From: Deltaproteobacteria bacterium UBA5205
Lineage (GTDB): Bacteria > Desulfobacterota > Syntrophorhabdia > Syntrophorhabdales > Syntrophorhabdaceae
Direction: 5' to 3'
Assembly (NCBI GenBank): GCA_002412715.1
Contig: DHVP01000017.1
Span: forward strand, 1 to 51,412
Length of the DNA stretch: 51,412 bases
Shown here: piece after piece, positions 1 to 7,724 of the stretch
Layout of the letters: each line of letters starts with the position of its first letter
How positions within the stretch are numbered: the stretch's first letter is position 1
The notes under the pieces: generated by a model
Told to the model about the DNA's origin: nothing
The model's database searches: none
What the model saw: the letters and a program-made list of their open reading frames with translations, nothing else
Made by a program: the position numbers and the translations under genes

Positions 1-42
1 TGCTTAAAAGGCAGATACTCTACCAGACTGAGTTAACGGCCC
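1..42 (-). tRNA. tRNA-Lys (anticodon TTT), partial
   Basis: Read on the minus strand, this is the 5' part of a tRNA cut by the window edge. It begins GGGCCGT (acceptor strand), followed by a D-arm with CTC and GAG separated by a loop containing TGG, then the anticodon stem TCTGC and the loop CTTTTAA, which carries anticodon TTT (lysine). The sequence stops just after the anticodon loop, so the variable and T arms lie outside the window. Identity as Lys rests on the anticodon and the usual YU-anticodon-RA loop pattern. Confidence 0.85.
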
Positions 43-123
43 GAAACGTGCATTAACATATGAAAATTTTCCTTCAAAGTCAAGCAGAATGAGATTCTTA
101 GGCAGTCTTCCCGCAGTCTTCCA

Positions 124-152
124 TTGACTCACCCCGATGCCCACTTTATAAT
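124..152 (+). promoter_or_regulatory. Sigma-70 promoter of the nadCAB operon
   Basis: TTGACT (124-129) and a perfect TATAAT (147-152) are separated by 17 bases, an almost consensus housekeeping promoter. The expected transcription start, about 7 bases past the -10 box, falls near 158-160, only a few bases before the ATG at 162. The nadC message would therefore be leaderless or nearly so if that ATG is used. Seen directly in the sequence; activity is inferred. Confidence 0.75.
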
Positions 153-161
153 ATCAGCACC

Positions 162-983
162 ATGAAGGCTGTAATAGAGGGATTTCTCATGGAGGACATC
201 GGTGTGGAGGATGTAACGACCAACGCCATCGTCCCCCCCGAACACCGATCGGGTGCGAAGATCATTGCAAAGGCGGCGGGGGTGCTGGCGGGTCACACCT
301 ACGCGCGGGAAGTCTTTCAGCTTCTTGATAAAGATATCGATTACCGCGAGCATGCGTCAGACGGCGACACCGTCAGCGCCGGAGACATCATTGCCACGAT
401 ACACGGCCGGACACGGGCAATCCTGACGGCGGAACGGGTAGCGCTCAATATTCTTCAGAGGCTTTCCGGCATCGCCACGCTGACAAGGACCTTCGTTGAG
501 GCTGTGTCCGGCACGAAAAGCCGGATACTCGATACCCGAAAAACGACGCCGGGCATGAGAACGATGGAAAAATACGCCGTCACCATGGGCGGCGGCGTCA
601 ATCACCGCCGCAACCTTACGGAAATGGCCCTTGTCAAGGAAAACCATATTGCCGTCGCCGGATCGATAGCGAAGGCGGTCGAACTGATCCGCAAATTATC
701 CAACGTCCCTGTTGAGGTCGAGGTCCGCACCATGGAGGAACTGGAAAAGGCCATGGAGGCGAAGGTCGAGCGGATCATGCTCGACAACTGGGACACCGAA
801 TCGATGCGCCGCGCCGTTGCCTTCGTGGGGGGACGGGTGGAGCTTGAGGCCTCGGGAAACATGACTGTCGCGAGGGTAAGCGAAGTAGCGGCGACGGGGG
901 TCGATTTCATATCGGTAGGCGCCCTCACCCATTCCGCCAGGGCCCTCGACATGAGCTTACTGCACGAAGGAGCTGTTACGTGA
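162..983 (+). CDS. nadC: Quinolinate phosphoribosyltransferase (nicotinate-nucleotide pyrophosphorylase, carboxylating)
   Basis: Converts quinolinate and PRPP to nicotinate mononucleotide, CO2 and pyrophosphate in cytosolic de novo NAD synthesis. The 273-residue protein has family length and the hallmark segments: an N-terminal EDIG...DVTT strand, DTRKTTPGMR, the KYAV..GGG.NHR segment that binds the phosphates, and the C-terminal LEASGN / ISVGALTHS barrel strands. It starts the nadC-nadA-nadB operon and its stop overlaps the nadA GTG start. Start choice is open: ATG 162 keeps the full N-terminal helix but has no Shine-Dalgarno, while ATG 189 has GAGGG seven bases upstream but would begin right at EDIG. 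Confidence 0.95.
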   Translation: MKAVIEGFLMEDIGVEDVTTNAIVPPEHRSGAKIIAKAAGVLAGHTYAREVFQLLDKDIDYREHASDGDTVSAGDIIATIHGRTRAILTAERVALNILQRLSGIATLTRTFVEAVSGTKSRILDTRKTTPGMRTMEKYAVTMGGGVNHRRNLTEMALVKENHIAVAGSIAKAVELIRKLSNVPVEVEVRTMEELEKAMEAKVERIMLDNWDTESMRRAVAFVGGRVELEASGNMTVARVSEVAATGVDFISVGALTHSARALDMSLLHEGAVT

Positions 984-2038
984 CCATAGATACAACCCTG
1001 TCCCGACAGGAGATCAAGGAACGCATCGCCGCCGCGAAAAAGAAGCTCGGAAAGGACCTCATCGTCCTTGCCCATTTGTACCAGAACATCGACATCGTGC
1101 GCTCCGCCGATTTTGTGGGGGATTCTCTCCAGCTTGCACAGAGTGCCTCGAAGCAGGTCGAAGCCAAATATATCGTATTTTGTGCCGTATCGTTCATGGC
1201 CGAGATGGCCCGCATCCTCTGCCAGCCCCATCAGAAGGTCTTCCACCCCGAACTCGCGGCAAAATGTCCGCTTGCCGAAATGGCAGTGATCGCGGACGTG
1301 GAAAAAGCCTGGAGGCTTCTGCAGGAAACGGGCAAGCCCTTCATCCCGGTGGTCTATGTCAATTCCCGGGCCGACCTCAAGGCCTTTTGCGGAAAGAACG
1401 GGGGATTTGTCTGTACCTCGGCGAACGCAAAAAAAGCCATGGAATATGTCCTGTCCCAGGGCGCCGTCCCTTTTTTCTTTCCCGATGAAAACCTCGGGCG
1501 TAATACCGCCCATACCATGGGTGTCACGGATGACGAAATGCTCCTCTGGGAGCCCTATGCGGACATGTCAGGGACGGCACTTAAGGAAATAGCTGCGAAG
1601 AAGGTTGTGCTGTGGCGAGGTTTCTGCTACGTCCACGTGGCCTTTAGACCCTCTGATGTTGAAGAAGTCAAGAGGACATACGAGGACATCAATGTCATCG
1701 TCCACCCTGAATGTATCCCTGACGTGGTCAGGCTTTCCGATTACGTCGGCTCGACAAGTTTCATCAAGAACACTATCGAAGCCGCCGCGCCCGGTTCGAA
1801 ATGGGCCATCGGAACGGAGATCAACTTCGTGAACCGGCTCAAGGAGGACCACCCCGACAAGCTCGTTGTGCCCCTGAGGGAATGGGGATGCCGCGAGATG
1901 GCCAAGGTTACGGCGCTCAAGTTTCTCGGCGTACTGGAAAACCTCGTGGAAGGAAGGCCTCAGCCGGAGGTTGCCGTCGATCCCGATGATGCCCGATATG
2001 CCAGGATTGCCCTGGAAAGGATGCTTGCAATAACCTGA
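980..2038 (+). CDS. nadA: Quinolinate synthase
   Basis: Condenses iminoaspartate (from NadB) with dihydroxyacetone phosphate to quinolinate; an oxygen-sensitive [4Fe-4S] enzyme of the cytosol. The 352 residues show the three conserved cysteine contexts: VFCAVSFMAE, NVIVHPEC and REWGCREM, which would ligate the cluster. The segment YVGSTSFI and GTEINFVNRL are typical of NadA. The start is a GTG whose last two bases overlap the nadC TGA, implying translational coupling. The histidine of the common FCGVHFMAE motif is Ser here, a small departure from the best-known NadA proteins. Confidence 0.95.
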   Translation: MTIDTTLSRQEIKERIAAAKKKLGKDLIVLAHLYQNIDIVRSADFVGDSLQLAQSASKQVEAKYIVFCAVSFMAEMARILCQPHQKVFHPELAAKCPLAEMAVIADVEKAWRLLQETGKPFIPVVYVNSRADLKAFCGKNGGFVCTSANAKKAMEYVLSQGAVPFFFPDENLGRNTAHTMGVTDDEMLLWEPYADMSGTALKEIAAKKVVLWRGFCYVHVAFRPSDVEEVKRTYEDINVIVHPECIPDVVRLSDYVGSTSFIKNTIEAAAPGSKWAIGTEINFVNRLKEDHPDKLVVPLREWGCREMAKVTALKFLGVLENLVEGRPQPEVAVDPDDARYARIALERMLAIT

Positions 2039-2040
2039 AG

Positions 2041-3612
2041 ATGAAGACCGACGAAAGACAATATTGCGATATACTGATAATCGGGTCCGGCATTGCCGGA
2101 CTATCCTCAGCCATTACCGCGGCCGATCTGGGACTTGAAGTCATCATTATCAACAAGGAAGCTTCCCTCGAAGAGTCGAACACCTTCTACGCCCAGGGCG
2201 GCATAGTGGCGAGAGGTCAGGAGGATTCTCCGGAACTCCTTTCGGACGATATCATGCAGGCCGGCGACGGCATTTCAAATCCTGAGGCGGTCAAGATCGT
2301 TGCTTACGAAGGTCCCGGGATGGTCGAAGATTTCCTCATCAAGAAAGTGGGGGTCACTTTTTCACGGTCCGGTGAGGATGAATTCGAGTTCGCGCGCGAG
2401 GCGAGCCACTCGCGCAGGAGGATACTCCACTCCAAGGATTCGACAGGCAAGGCCATCGAAGCGGCGCTGGTCGCGAAACTTGCCGAATACAGCAACATCC
2501 GGGCCTTTCCGGGGTACACAGCGATCGACCTTCTGACGATACCGCACAATTCAACAAGCCCGCTGGCACTTTACAGGGAACCCCAGTGTATCGGCGCATA
2601 TGTGCTCAACAACGGGACGGGGAACGTGGAGCGCTTCTTTTCCTCCTACACCGTGCTGGCCACGGGCGGCCTTGGCAGGATATACCTGCACACCACGAAC
2701 CCCCCGATAGCAACGGGAGACGGGTTCGCCATGGCCGACCGGGCGGGGGCGCGGCTTATCAACATGGAGTATATCCAGTTCCACCCTACCACGCTCTTCC
2801 ACAAGGACGCCGACGGCTTCCTCATTTCCGAGGCGCTTCGGGGAGAAGGCGCACGGTTGAAGACGAAAGACGGTGTTCCTTTCATGGCAAACTACTCCGA
2901 TCTGGGCGACCTGGCACCGAGAGACGAGGTCTCCCGCGCCATGTATGAGGAGATGATCAAGCGAGGTGACAGCTACGTCTATCTCGACATTGCCTCCTAT
3001 ACCGAAATCAACGTCAAGAAGCGTTTTCCCATGATCTACGAAAGATGCCTGGCCTTTGATATCGATATCCAGAAGGTACCCATCCCCGTGGTCCCCGCGG
3101 CGCACTACAGCTGCGGCGGCGTACAGGTCGACACCTGGGGGAAGACCTCCCTGAAATGCCTCTATGCGGCGGGTGAAGTGGCGGCTACCGGCCTTCATGG
3201 AGCCAACAGGCTGGCGTCCACCTCGCTGCTGGAAGGATTGGTATGGGGTATTCGGTCGGCAAAGGACATCGCCGGCAACTTTAACGGCAACCGGCCCTAC
3301 AAGGAATCGGACATACCCCCCTGGCAGTTCCCCGAGCGAACCGAAGAGGTCGACCCCGCCCTCATCCATCAGGACTGGGTAAGTATCAAGTCCACGATGT
3401 GGAACTACGTCGGGATAATCCGCACATTCAGAAGGCTGCAGCGCGCCTGGGCGGACATCGGTTATCTGAAAAACCGCGTTGACGATTTCTACCGAAGGGC
3501 CCAACTCGTCCCCATGGTAATCAACCTGCGCAACGGCGTCAGAACAGCGCGAATCGTCGCCGAGGCGGCCCTGAAAAACAACGTAAGCCGCGGAGCACAT
3601 TTCATACGGTAG
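2041..3612 (+). CDS. nadB: L-aspartate oxidase
   Basis: FAD enzyme of the succinate dehydrogenase/fumarate reductase flavoprotein family that oxidises L-aspartate to iminoaspartate, the NadA substrate. The 523 residues start with an FAD-binding Rossmann motif (IIGSGIAGLSSAI), followed by FYAQGGI, the EASHSRRRILH loop, QFHPT, and the C-terminal HYSCGGV...GLHGANRLASTSLLE block that closes the FAD site. An HR(R)ILHSKD-type loop favours NadB over fumarate reductase. It begins two bases after nadA stops, so the three NAD genes form one transcript. In an anaerobe the electron acceptor is probably fumarate rather than oxygen (inference). Confidence 0.95.
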   Translation: MKTDERQYCDILIIGSGIAGLSSAITAADLGLEVIIINKEASLEESNTFYAQGGIVARGQEDSPELLSDDIMQAGDGISNPEAVKIVAYEGPGMVEDFLIKKVGVTFSRSGEDEFEFAREASHSRRRILHSKDSTGKAIEAALVAKLAEYSNIRAFPGYTAIDLLTIPHNSTSPLALYREPQCIGAYVLNNGTGNVERFFSSYTVLATGGLGRIYLHTTNPPIATGDGFAMADRAGARLINMEYIQFHPTTLFHKDADGFLISEALRGEGARLKTKDGVPFMANYSDLGDLAPRDEVSRAMYEEMIKRGDSYVYLDIASYTEINVKKRFPMIYERCLAFDIDIQKVPIPVVPAAHYSCGGVQVDTWGKTSLKCLYAAGEVAATGLHGANRLASTSLLEGLVWGIRSAKDIAGNFNGNRPYKESDIPPWQFPERTEEVDPALIHQDWVSIKSTMWNYVGIIRTFRRLQRAWADIGYLKNRVDDFYRRAQLVPMVINLRNGVRTARIVAEAALKNNVSRGAHFIR

Positions 3613-3621
3613 AGGCGGTTT

Positions 3622-4128
3622 TTACATATTTTCTGCGAGTTCAATGACGGTCAGTTTTTGCACCCCGAAATTGACCGCTCCCTCGATGTCTTTATCCATG
3701 AAAAGATCGATACGATGAGAGTACCTGACATGCGTCCGGTCTGCTACGATGCAATCGCCGATCTTGTCTATTCGCAGCCTGGTTTTCAAAGGGTAGGCAT
3801 TGCTTGCAACGATGCATTCGCCCTTTTTGTATCTTCTGCAGATGTCCGTTCCATCCGCGGAGATGCAGGGACTGGCGTCGGTCTGTTCCGGTACCGAATT
3901 GTACGCCGACACTTCCCTGACAAGTCCTCCTTTCTCATCGGAACAAGCGCCGGACTCGGCCTCCGCGGAGCTGTCATCGGAATCGCCGGCGACAGTACAG
4001 AATTCTTCGGTGTCACAAAGAATCTCGCTGCCTCTGTCATAGGCCTCTATGTTGATTGCCCGTCCCGCAACTGTGACGGCTGTGATGAAGATCAACCAGT
4101 ACAAGGCTTTTTTGGATTGTGCGTTCAT
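3622..4128 (-). CDS. Exported 3D-domain protein (cell-wall associated)
   Basis: A 168-residue protein with an N-terminal hydrophobic stretch (about residues 9-25) that looks like a signal peptide or anchor, then an acidic low-complexity linker with several Ser/Asp/Glu. The C-terminal half (about 92-165) resembles the 3D domain named after three aspartates, found in MltA-type lytic transglycosylases and YuiC/YabE-like cell-wall proteins: it contains SAYNS, a processed-looking ASNAYPLKTRLRI strand, and DRTHVRYSHRIDLFMD with the expected acidic residues. A role in peptidoglycan cleavage is inferred. It converges on nadB with only nine bases between the stops. Confidence 0.65.
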   Translation of the reverse strand: MNAQSKKALYWLIFITAVTVAGRAINIEAYDRGSEILCDTEEFCTVAGDSDDSSAEAESGACSDEKGGLVREVSAYNSVPEQTDASPCISADGTDICRRYKKGECIVASNAYPLKTRLRIDKIGDCIVADRTHVRYSHRIDLFMDKDIEGAVNFGVQKLTVIELAENM

Positions 4129-4495
4129 ATCGTCAGGTGAAACCTCGTATTCTGAAAAATTAACACGAAAGGATGGGCGCTTTCTGTCCGCTAAAACGAC
4201 TATAATTCTGTGGTCAATCCGTGGGATTGTGTATCACCTTTATAGATGACACCGGGTCTCCATCGTGCGGACCGGCTGATCCGGTTATCGTGACAGATCG
4301 AGGCGGGGCTGCGGGAAAGCGATACCTAAAGCTGTCTGCTTCGTTTTCGGTTATGGACTACTGAAGGAAGAAAGCGGCAAAATTGAAGGAAGAGATCGTG
4401 CGAAGACACCCCGCCTCTTCCGGAATGACAACAAGATAAACAGGTGAGGGCTTTTCATAGGTACGCCGTTCACGCTGTCTTTGACCTCAAACCAT
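4129..4495. other. Intergenic region with a GTCATTCCGG repeat end
   Basis: No gene is supported here. The stretch holds a 9-bp inverted repeat, GAGGCGGGG at 4300-4308 and CCCCGCCTC at 4409-4417, the right arm running straight into TTCCGGAATGAC (4418-4429), the same terminal sequence as the palindromic element between trpC and trpF. It may therefore be a degraded member of that repeat family. A small hairpin, ACCGG-CTGAT-CCGGT, lies near 4270-4285. It must also contain the promoter for the minus-strand 3D gene, which I could not pin down. Confidence 0.4.
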
Positions 4496-6097
4496 TTAAG
4501 CTGCTTTGTTCTTATAGATCCCGCACCCGATCACGTAATCTCCGGCGCGCTGGAAGTAGCTTGCTTTTGTGCAGATTTTTTTCGTTTCGGGATGGGGCCA
4601 TTTGTAGTCCGACCATCCCTTGCCGGTCTTCACGGAGGCCTCAACCATTTCCTTGATAAAAAATTTGCCTCTGGCATCCTTAAGCCCGAACATATCCCTT
4701 CCTACCAGTTGGGCGTTGCCTCCATGTGCAATGGTGAGGCCCTGGAGATCAACCACGAATATATAGAGATCCTTGTCTTTGAACTGTCCGGTCCGATTGT
4801 TCGTGAATTCATCAAAGGCTTTCTTGTCGCCATGTTCCCTGATATACCGCGAGGCCTTCTCGACCATCGTCTCGGCTTTTGCCGCATCACCGGACGCGAT
4901 GGCCTCCACTTCGTTATTATCGAGGGTGAACTGGCTGACAACCTGCTGGAGTTCCTGCGAAAGGTCCACGACCTGGGACGCCGCCTCCGCATTCTCCTTC
5001 AGCCTTTTGGACGTGCCCTGCATGACCTCCGATATCTGCTGAATATTGCGGGAGATCTCATTTGTCGTCGCCGTCTGCTGTTCCGACGCCACGGCAATCT
5101 GATTGATCTCGGACGTAACGATCTCTATCTGTTTCAATATTTCATGAAGAGACTGTCCGGACTTTGCTGTTTCCTCGGCGCCCAATTCGACCTCCCGCAC
5201 GCCTTCTTCCATGGAAGAAACGGCACTCTTCGTCTCCGTCTGCATTGCAACAATGGTTTGGCCGATCTCCTTCGTCGCCTGTGTCGTCCTCTCTGCAAGC
5301 TTACGGACCTCATCGGCCACAACGGCGAAACCCCTGCCGTGTTCTCCGGCGCGGGCCGCTTCGATGGCGGCGTTCAGTGCGAGAAGGTTCGTCTGGTCGG
5401 CAATATCATTGATAAGCTCCACGATGGTCCCAATCTGGTCGGACCGTACCCCGAGTTTTTTTATGATCTCGGCCGTACCGTTTACCCGCTCGTTGATGTG
5501 GGACATGACCTCAACGGTCTCGTTGATGATCGACTCGCCTTTCTTGGCAAGGCTGTCGGCCTTCTCGGAACTTTTCGCCGCCATCACGCAGTTCTGGGCG
5601 ATCTCCGAGGAGGTCGTGGACATTTCTTCGCTTGCGGCGGCTACGGAGGAAACCTGGTTCGTGACATGCTCGATATCGGTGGCCATCTGCACGACCGTTC
5701 TGTCGAGTATGTTGGCGGCATAGACAACACTGACGCTGCTTTCATTCACCTTCGACACGGAGGAGTGCAGCTTCTCCACCAGCAGATTGAGGCGGCGGTA
5801 AAGCATCCCCAGTTCATCGGCCGAATCCGCATCGATCCGCTTCGTCAGATCGCCTTGTGAAACCGATTCGATGGATGCCATGGCTCTTTGCATCGGCCTT
5901 AGCACCCCGGAGGAAGCCACGCGCCAGGCAAATACCGTAAATCCTATGGCGACAACAACGATAACGGCGGCCATGGTCGACATCAGGCCCTGATCCGTAA
6001 CAATTCCCAGAAAAGGCAGGTAGACGAGAACCCCCAGAATGATGAGGAAAACGCTGGAAATCAAAGTTGGAAGAAACAACTTCTTGGACAGGTTCAT
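4496..6097 (-). CDS. Methyl-accepting chemotaxis protein with C-terminal Cache-like domain
   Basis: A 533-residue chemoreceptor. Two membrane helices (about 8-30 and 38-60) are separated by only a few residues, so there is no periplasmic sensor domain. A HAMP domain follows (about 58-112), then the cytoplasmic signalling helices with the highly conserved hairpin tip (ALNAAIEAARAGEHGRGFAV). After the signalling region, about residues 415-533, comes a single-Cache-like domain: YIFVVDLQGLTIAHG, VGRDMFGLKDARGK, GWSDYKWPHPETKK and a final YVIGCGIY. Cache domains normally face the periplasm; here the order places it in the cytoplasm. No chemotaxis partners are in the window. Confidence 0.88.
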   Translation of the reverse strand: MNLSKKLFLPTLISSVFLIILGVLVYLPFLGIVTDQGLMSTMAAVIVVVAIGFTVFAWRVASSGVLRPMQRAMASIESVSQGDLTKRIDADSADELGMLYRRLNLLVEKLHSSVSKVNESSVSVVYAANILDRTVVQMATDIEHVTNQVSSVAAASEEMSTTSSEIAQNCVMAAKSSEKADSLAKKGESIINETVEVMSHINERVNGTAEIIKKLGVRSDQIGTIVELINDIADQTNLLALNAAIEAARAGEHGRGFAVVADEVRKLAERTTQATKEIGQTIVAMQTETKSAVSSMEEGVREVELGAEETAKSGQSLHEILKQIEIVTSEINQIAVASEQQTATTNEISRNIQQISEVMQGTSKRLKENAEAASQVVDLSQELQQVVSQFTLDNNEVEAIASGDAAKAETMVEKASRYIREHGDKKAFDEFTNNRTGQFKDKDLYIFVVDLQGLTIAHGGNAQLVGRDMFGLKDARGKFFIKEMVEASVKTGKGWSDYKWPHPETKKICTKASYFQRAGDYVIGCGIYKNKAA

Positions 6098-6203
6098 TTT
6101 TAATAACCCCCTTGATCGTGATATACCTTCCCTGTGTCTTTATCGGCAACCGGAAGAATTTATTTAGTTCCCTGACCGGTGTACACTTTTTTACCCGGCA
6201 GCC

Positions 6204-6806
6204 CTACGGTTGTGGAGAGGCCTTTGTTATATCGCCGATCATGGCGAGAAACGCGGCAAGATTGGCCTCCTCGCGGGCCTTTGCCTCCTGGAAATAGGTG
6301 ATCCTCAGCTTCATGAAAAAACCGCGGTAACCTGTCAGGTAAAGGTGGGATATGAGCTTGATATTGTTTTGCTCGTAGGTGAGAACACTGTGGAGGAATT
6401 TGATATGACCGCCTGCCGCCACGGTCTCTTTCTTGACGACAACAGATACGTTCCTGTACGTTCCCTGTTTCTCCAGGGAGTAGATGTCTCCTGAAGCCTG
6501 ATCGAATTCTTTGCTTACAATCGGAGATGAAATGCCGTCGGGGATCGGACCCTGCACAAGGTCGTAGAGGAAAATGTCCGCCCTGATCGTCTGTGTGCGA
6601 TAAGAAATACCTGTACCGAGGCCTGCGTACAGCGGTTCATAATCCGTGGCCCTCACAAGCTGCATCGTACCGACAGGATCGGGAAAGAGAAGCCCCGTTT
6701 TCTGATGCCGGTATGGTTCCGCAAGAACGTTTTGAACCGTCATCGCGATGATGACCGTAAGAATGAACATGACGGGTATCGCCGCGGCAGCCTTTTTCAT
6801 CCTCAT
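6204..6806 (-). CDS. Exported protein of unknown function
   Basis: A 200-residue protein with a clear signal peptide: positive MRMKK, a hydrophobic core and an Ala-x-Ala-like end around VLAEPY (about residue 30). The mature part is rich in beta-type segments (YRHQKTGLLFPDPVG, ISYRTQTIRADIFLYDL, HLYLTGYRGFFMKLRI) without a motif I recognise. GAGGTG upstream of the ATG supports the start. It lies 39 bases downstream of the PH-like membrane gene on the same strand, so the two are probably cotranscribed. Function unknown. Confidence 0.6.
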   Translation of the reverse strand: MRMKKAAAAIPVMFILTVIIAMTVQNVLAEPYRHQKTGLLFPDPVGTMQLVRATDYEPLYAGLGTGISYRTQTIRADIFLYDLVQGPIPDGISSPIVSKEFDQASGDIYSLEKQGTYRNVSVVVKKETVAAGGHIKFLHSVLTYEQNNIKLISHLYLTGYRGFFMKLRITYFQEAKAREEANLAAFLAMIGDITKASPQP

Positions 6807-6845
6807 CGCATCACCTCGAAGGCAATAATCTGTACACTGTCATGT

Positions 6846-7319
6846 TCACCCGCCTGTCGAACCCGGCTCCTGTTCCTGTCTGAAACGGTCCAATTCCCGC
6901 CTGAGTCTCTCGACAAAATCATTAGGTTTCGCCACCAGTCTGAAGACGATCGTCTTTCCGGTGGTTTGTATGATCATGATCTTTCCGAAGTTCAGTATTA
7001 CCCCGAGGGCGGGCTGATGATAGTCAGCCCCGGCTATCTGTGAAAAAGGAAATTCATAGAAACGCTTGAAGGGAAAGCCGACCCTGATAGTCAACCTCGA
7101 CGTTCCTATGGCGAACTCCGACGCGCGGAGATTGTGAATGGAGAGCAAGCCCCACACAAGGGCCAGACCGATCATTATAAGAGCCGCGAGCGGTCTCGCG
7201 CGGACCGATATCCCACCCATAACAAAGAGCATCCCGGGGCCCAGCAATGCGGCCCAATGAATCGTCGTCCGGTACAAAACCGGTTCTGCTTCCTTAGCCT
7301 CGTTTTCGGTTTCTGTCAT
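6846..7319 (-). CDS. Membrane protein with bacterial PH-like domain
   Basis: A 157-residue protein. An acidic N-terminus is followed by two hydrophobic helices (about 23-40 and 43-62), then a beta-rich cytoplasmic module: EFAIGTSRLTIRVGFPFKRFYEFPFSQIAGADYHQPALG. That resembles the bacterial pleckstrin-homology-like (DUF304/bPH) modules found C-terminal to paired membrane helices. The tail is charged (RLRRELDRFRQEQ). The specific role is unknown. It is the first gene of a minus-strand pair with the exported protein at 6204-6806 and is divergent from the trp-ar leader region. Confidence 0.5.
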   Translation of the reverse strand: MTETENEAKEAEPVLYRTTIHWAALLGPGMLFVMGGISVRARPLAALIMIGLALVWGLLSIHNLRASEFAIGTSRLTIRVGFPFKRFYEFPFSQIAGADYHQPALGVILNFGKIMIIQTTGKTIVFRLVAKPNDFVERLRRELDRFRQEQEPGSTGG

Positions 7320-7395
7320 GGAGCATCCTCATGTTGTTCGTGCAGTAAAATTACCATAGCACAATCCATTAATTTTTGCACGCCCCGTTTAAAAA

Positions 7396-7488
7396 GACAA
7401 TCTCGCGCCCGTCCCGTCATTGACGGGCCTTGAGCACACACAGATCAAGAGAAGGTGCATGCTTAAGCGAAGCGGGCGCGAGACAGTC
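7396..7488. other. Long imperfect inverted repeat with internal hairpins (possible structured RNA)
   Basis: Arms GACAATCTCGCGCCCG (7396-7411) and CGGGCGCGAGACAGTC (7473-7488) pair over 16 bases with two mismatches, including an 11-bp perfect core. Inside are a 6-bp hairpin CCCGTC-ATT-GACGGG (about 7413-7427), a 5-bp pair CTTGA/TCAAG (7429-7433 and 7445-7449) and a weak GCTT/AAGC pair (7461-7473). On the plus strand a T-rich run follows (7491-7500). The whole reads like a closed multi-branch fold immediately upstream of the trp-leader promoter. It does not match a tRNA, T-box or riboswitch that I know. Confidence 0.4.
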
Positions 7489-7501
7489 TCTTCTTTTTTT
7501 C

Positions 7502-7530
7502 TTGACAGCCCGGCGAAAATCCCTTAAAAA
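7502..7530 (+). promoter_or_regulatory. Promoter of the aromatic/tryptophan supraoperon
   Basis: A perfect TTGACA (7502-7507) is followed after 17 bases by TAAAAA (7525-7530), a weak -10. Transcription would start near 7537-7540, upstream of the leader peptide at 7568. This start would leave the earlier in-frame ATG (7541) with no room for a ribosome site, which supports the shorter leader peptide. No TrpR operator sequence was recognised. Confidence 0.5.
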
Positions 7531-7567
7531 ATACCCCATCATGTACGCACAGGACCAGAAGACCGCA

Positions 7568-7636
7568 ATGACAATTAACGCCTATACCGGCTGGTGGTGG
7601 TATCGTTCCGTCATTGCGCACCCCTGTCCTGTATAG
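7568..7636 (+). CDS. trpL: Tryptophan operon leader peptide
   Basis: A 22-codon reading frame, starting MTINAYTGWWWYR, with three consecutive TGG codons at 7592-7600 and a following Tyr codon. Leader peptides of trp operons carry tandem Trp codons so that ribosome stalling under Trp starvation changes RNA folding. Its TAG is 16 bases before the intrinsic terminator at 7653-7689. A segment after the Trp codons (CGCACCC, 7617-7623) can pair with GGGTGTG (7663-7669) inside the terminator hairpin, a plausible antiterminator. The ribosome site is weak (AGGA 7551-7554 or AGAAG just upstream). An in-frame ATG at 7541 would extend it by nine residues. Confidence 0.8.
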   Translation: MTINAYTGWWWYRSVIAHPCPV

Positions 7637-7652
7637 GGATATCGAGCCTGAT

Positions 7653-7689
7653 AAAGGGCCATGGGTGTGAAACCCATGGCCCTTTTTTT
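7653..7689 (+). terminator. Trp attenuator (intrinsic terminator)
   Basis: A 14-bp perfect stem, AAAGGGCCATGGGT (7653-7666) and ACCCATGGCCCTTT (7672-7685), with loop GTGAA, followed by a run of T to 7689. It lies between the Trp-codon leader peptide and aroF. Its position and form fit the attenuator of a ribosome-mediated attenuation system; in excess Trp it would stop transcription before the whole aro-trp operon. Confidence 0.85.
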
Positions 7690-7724
7690 GTTGCCAATTT
7701 TTGGCGAAGGAACCGGAGGGAATG

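Noticed and set aside
4250..4440. Possible c-di-GMP or other riboswitch
   Set aside because: The sequence lacks the conserved core motifs (GCAAACC/GCAAAGCC); the inverted repeats fit a repeat remnant better.
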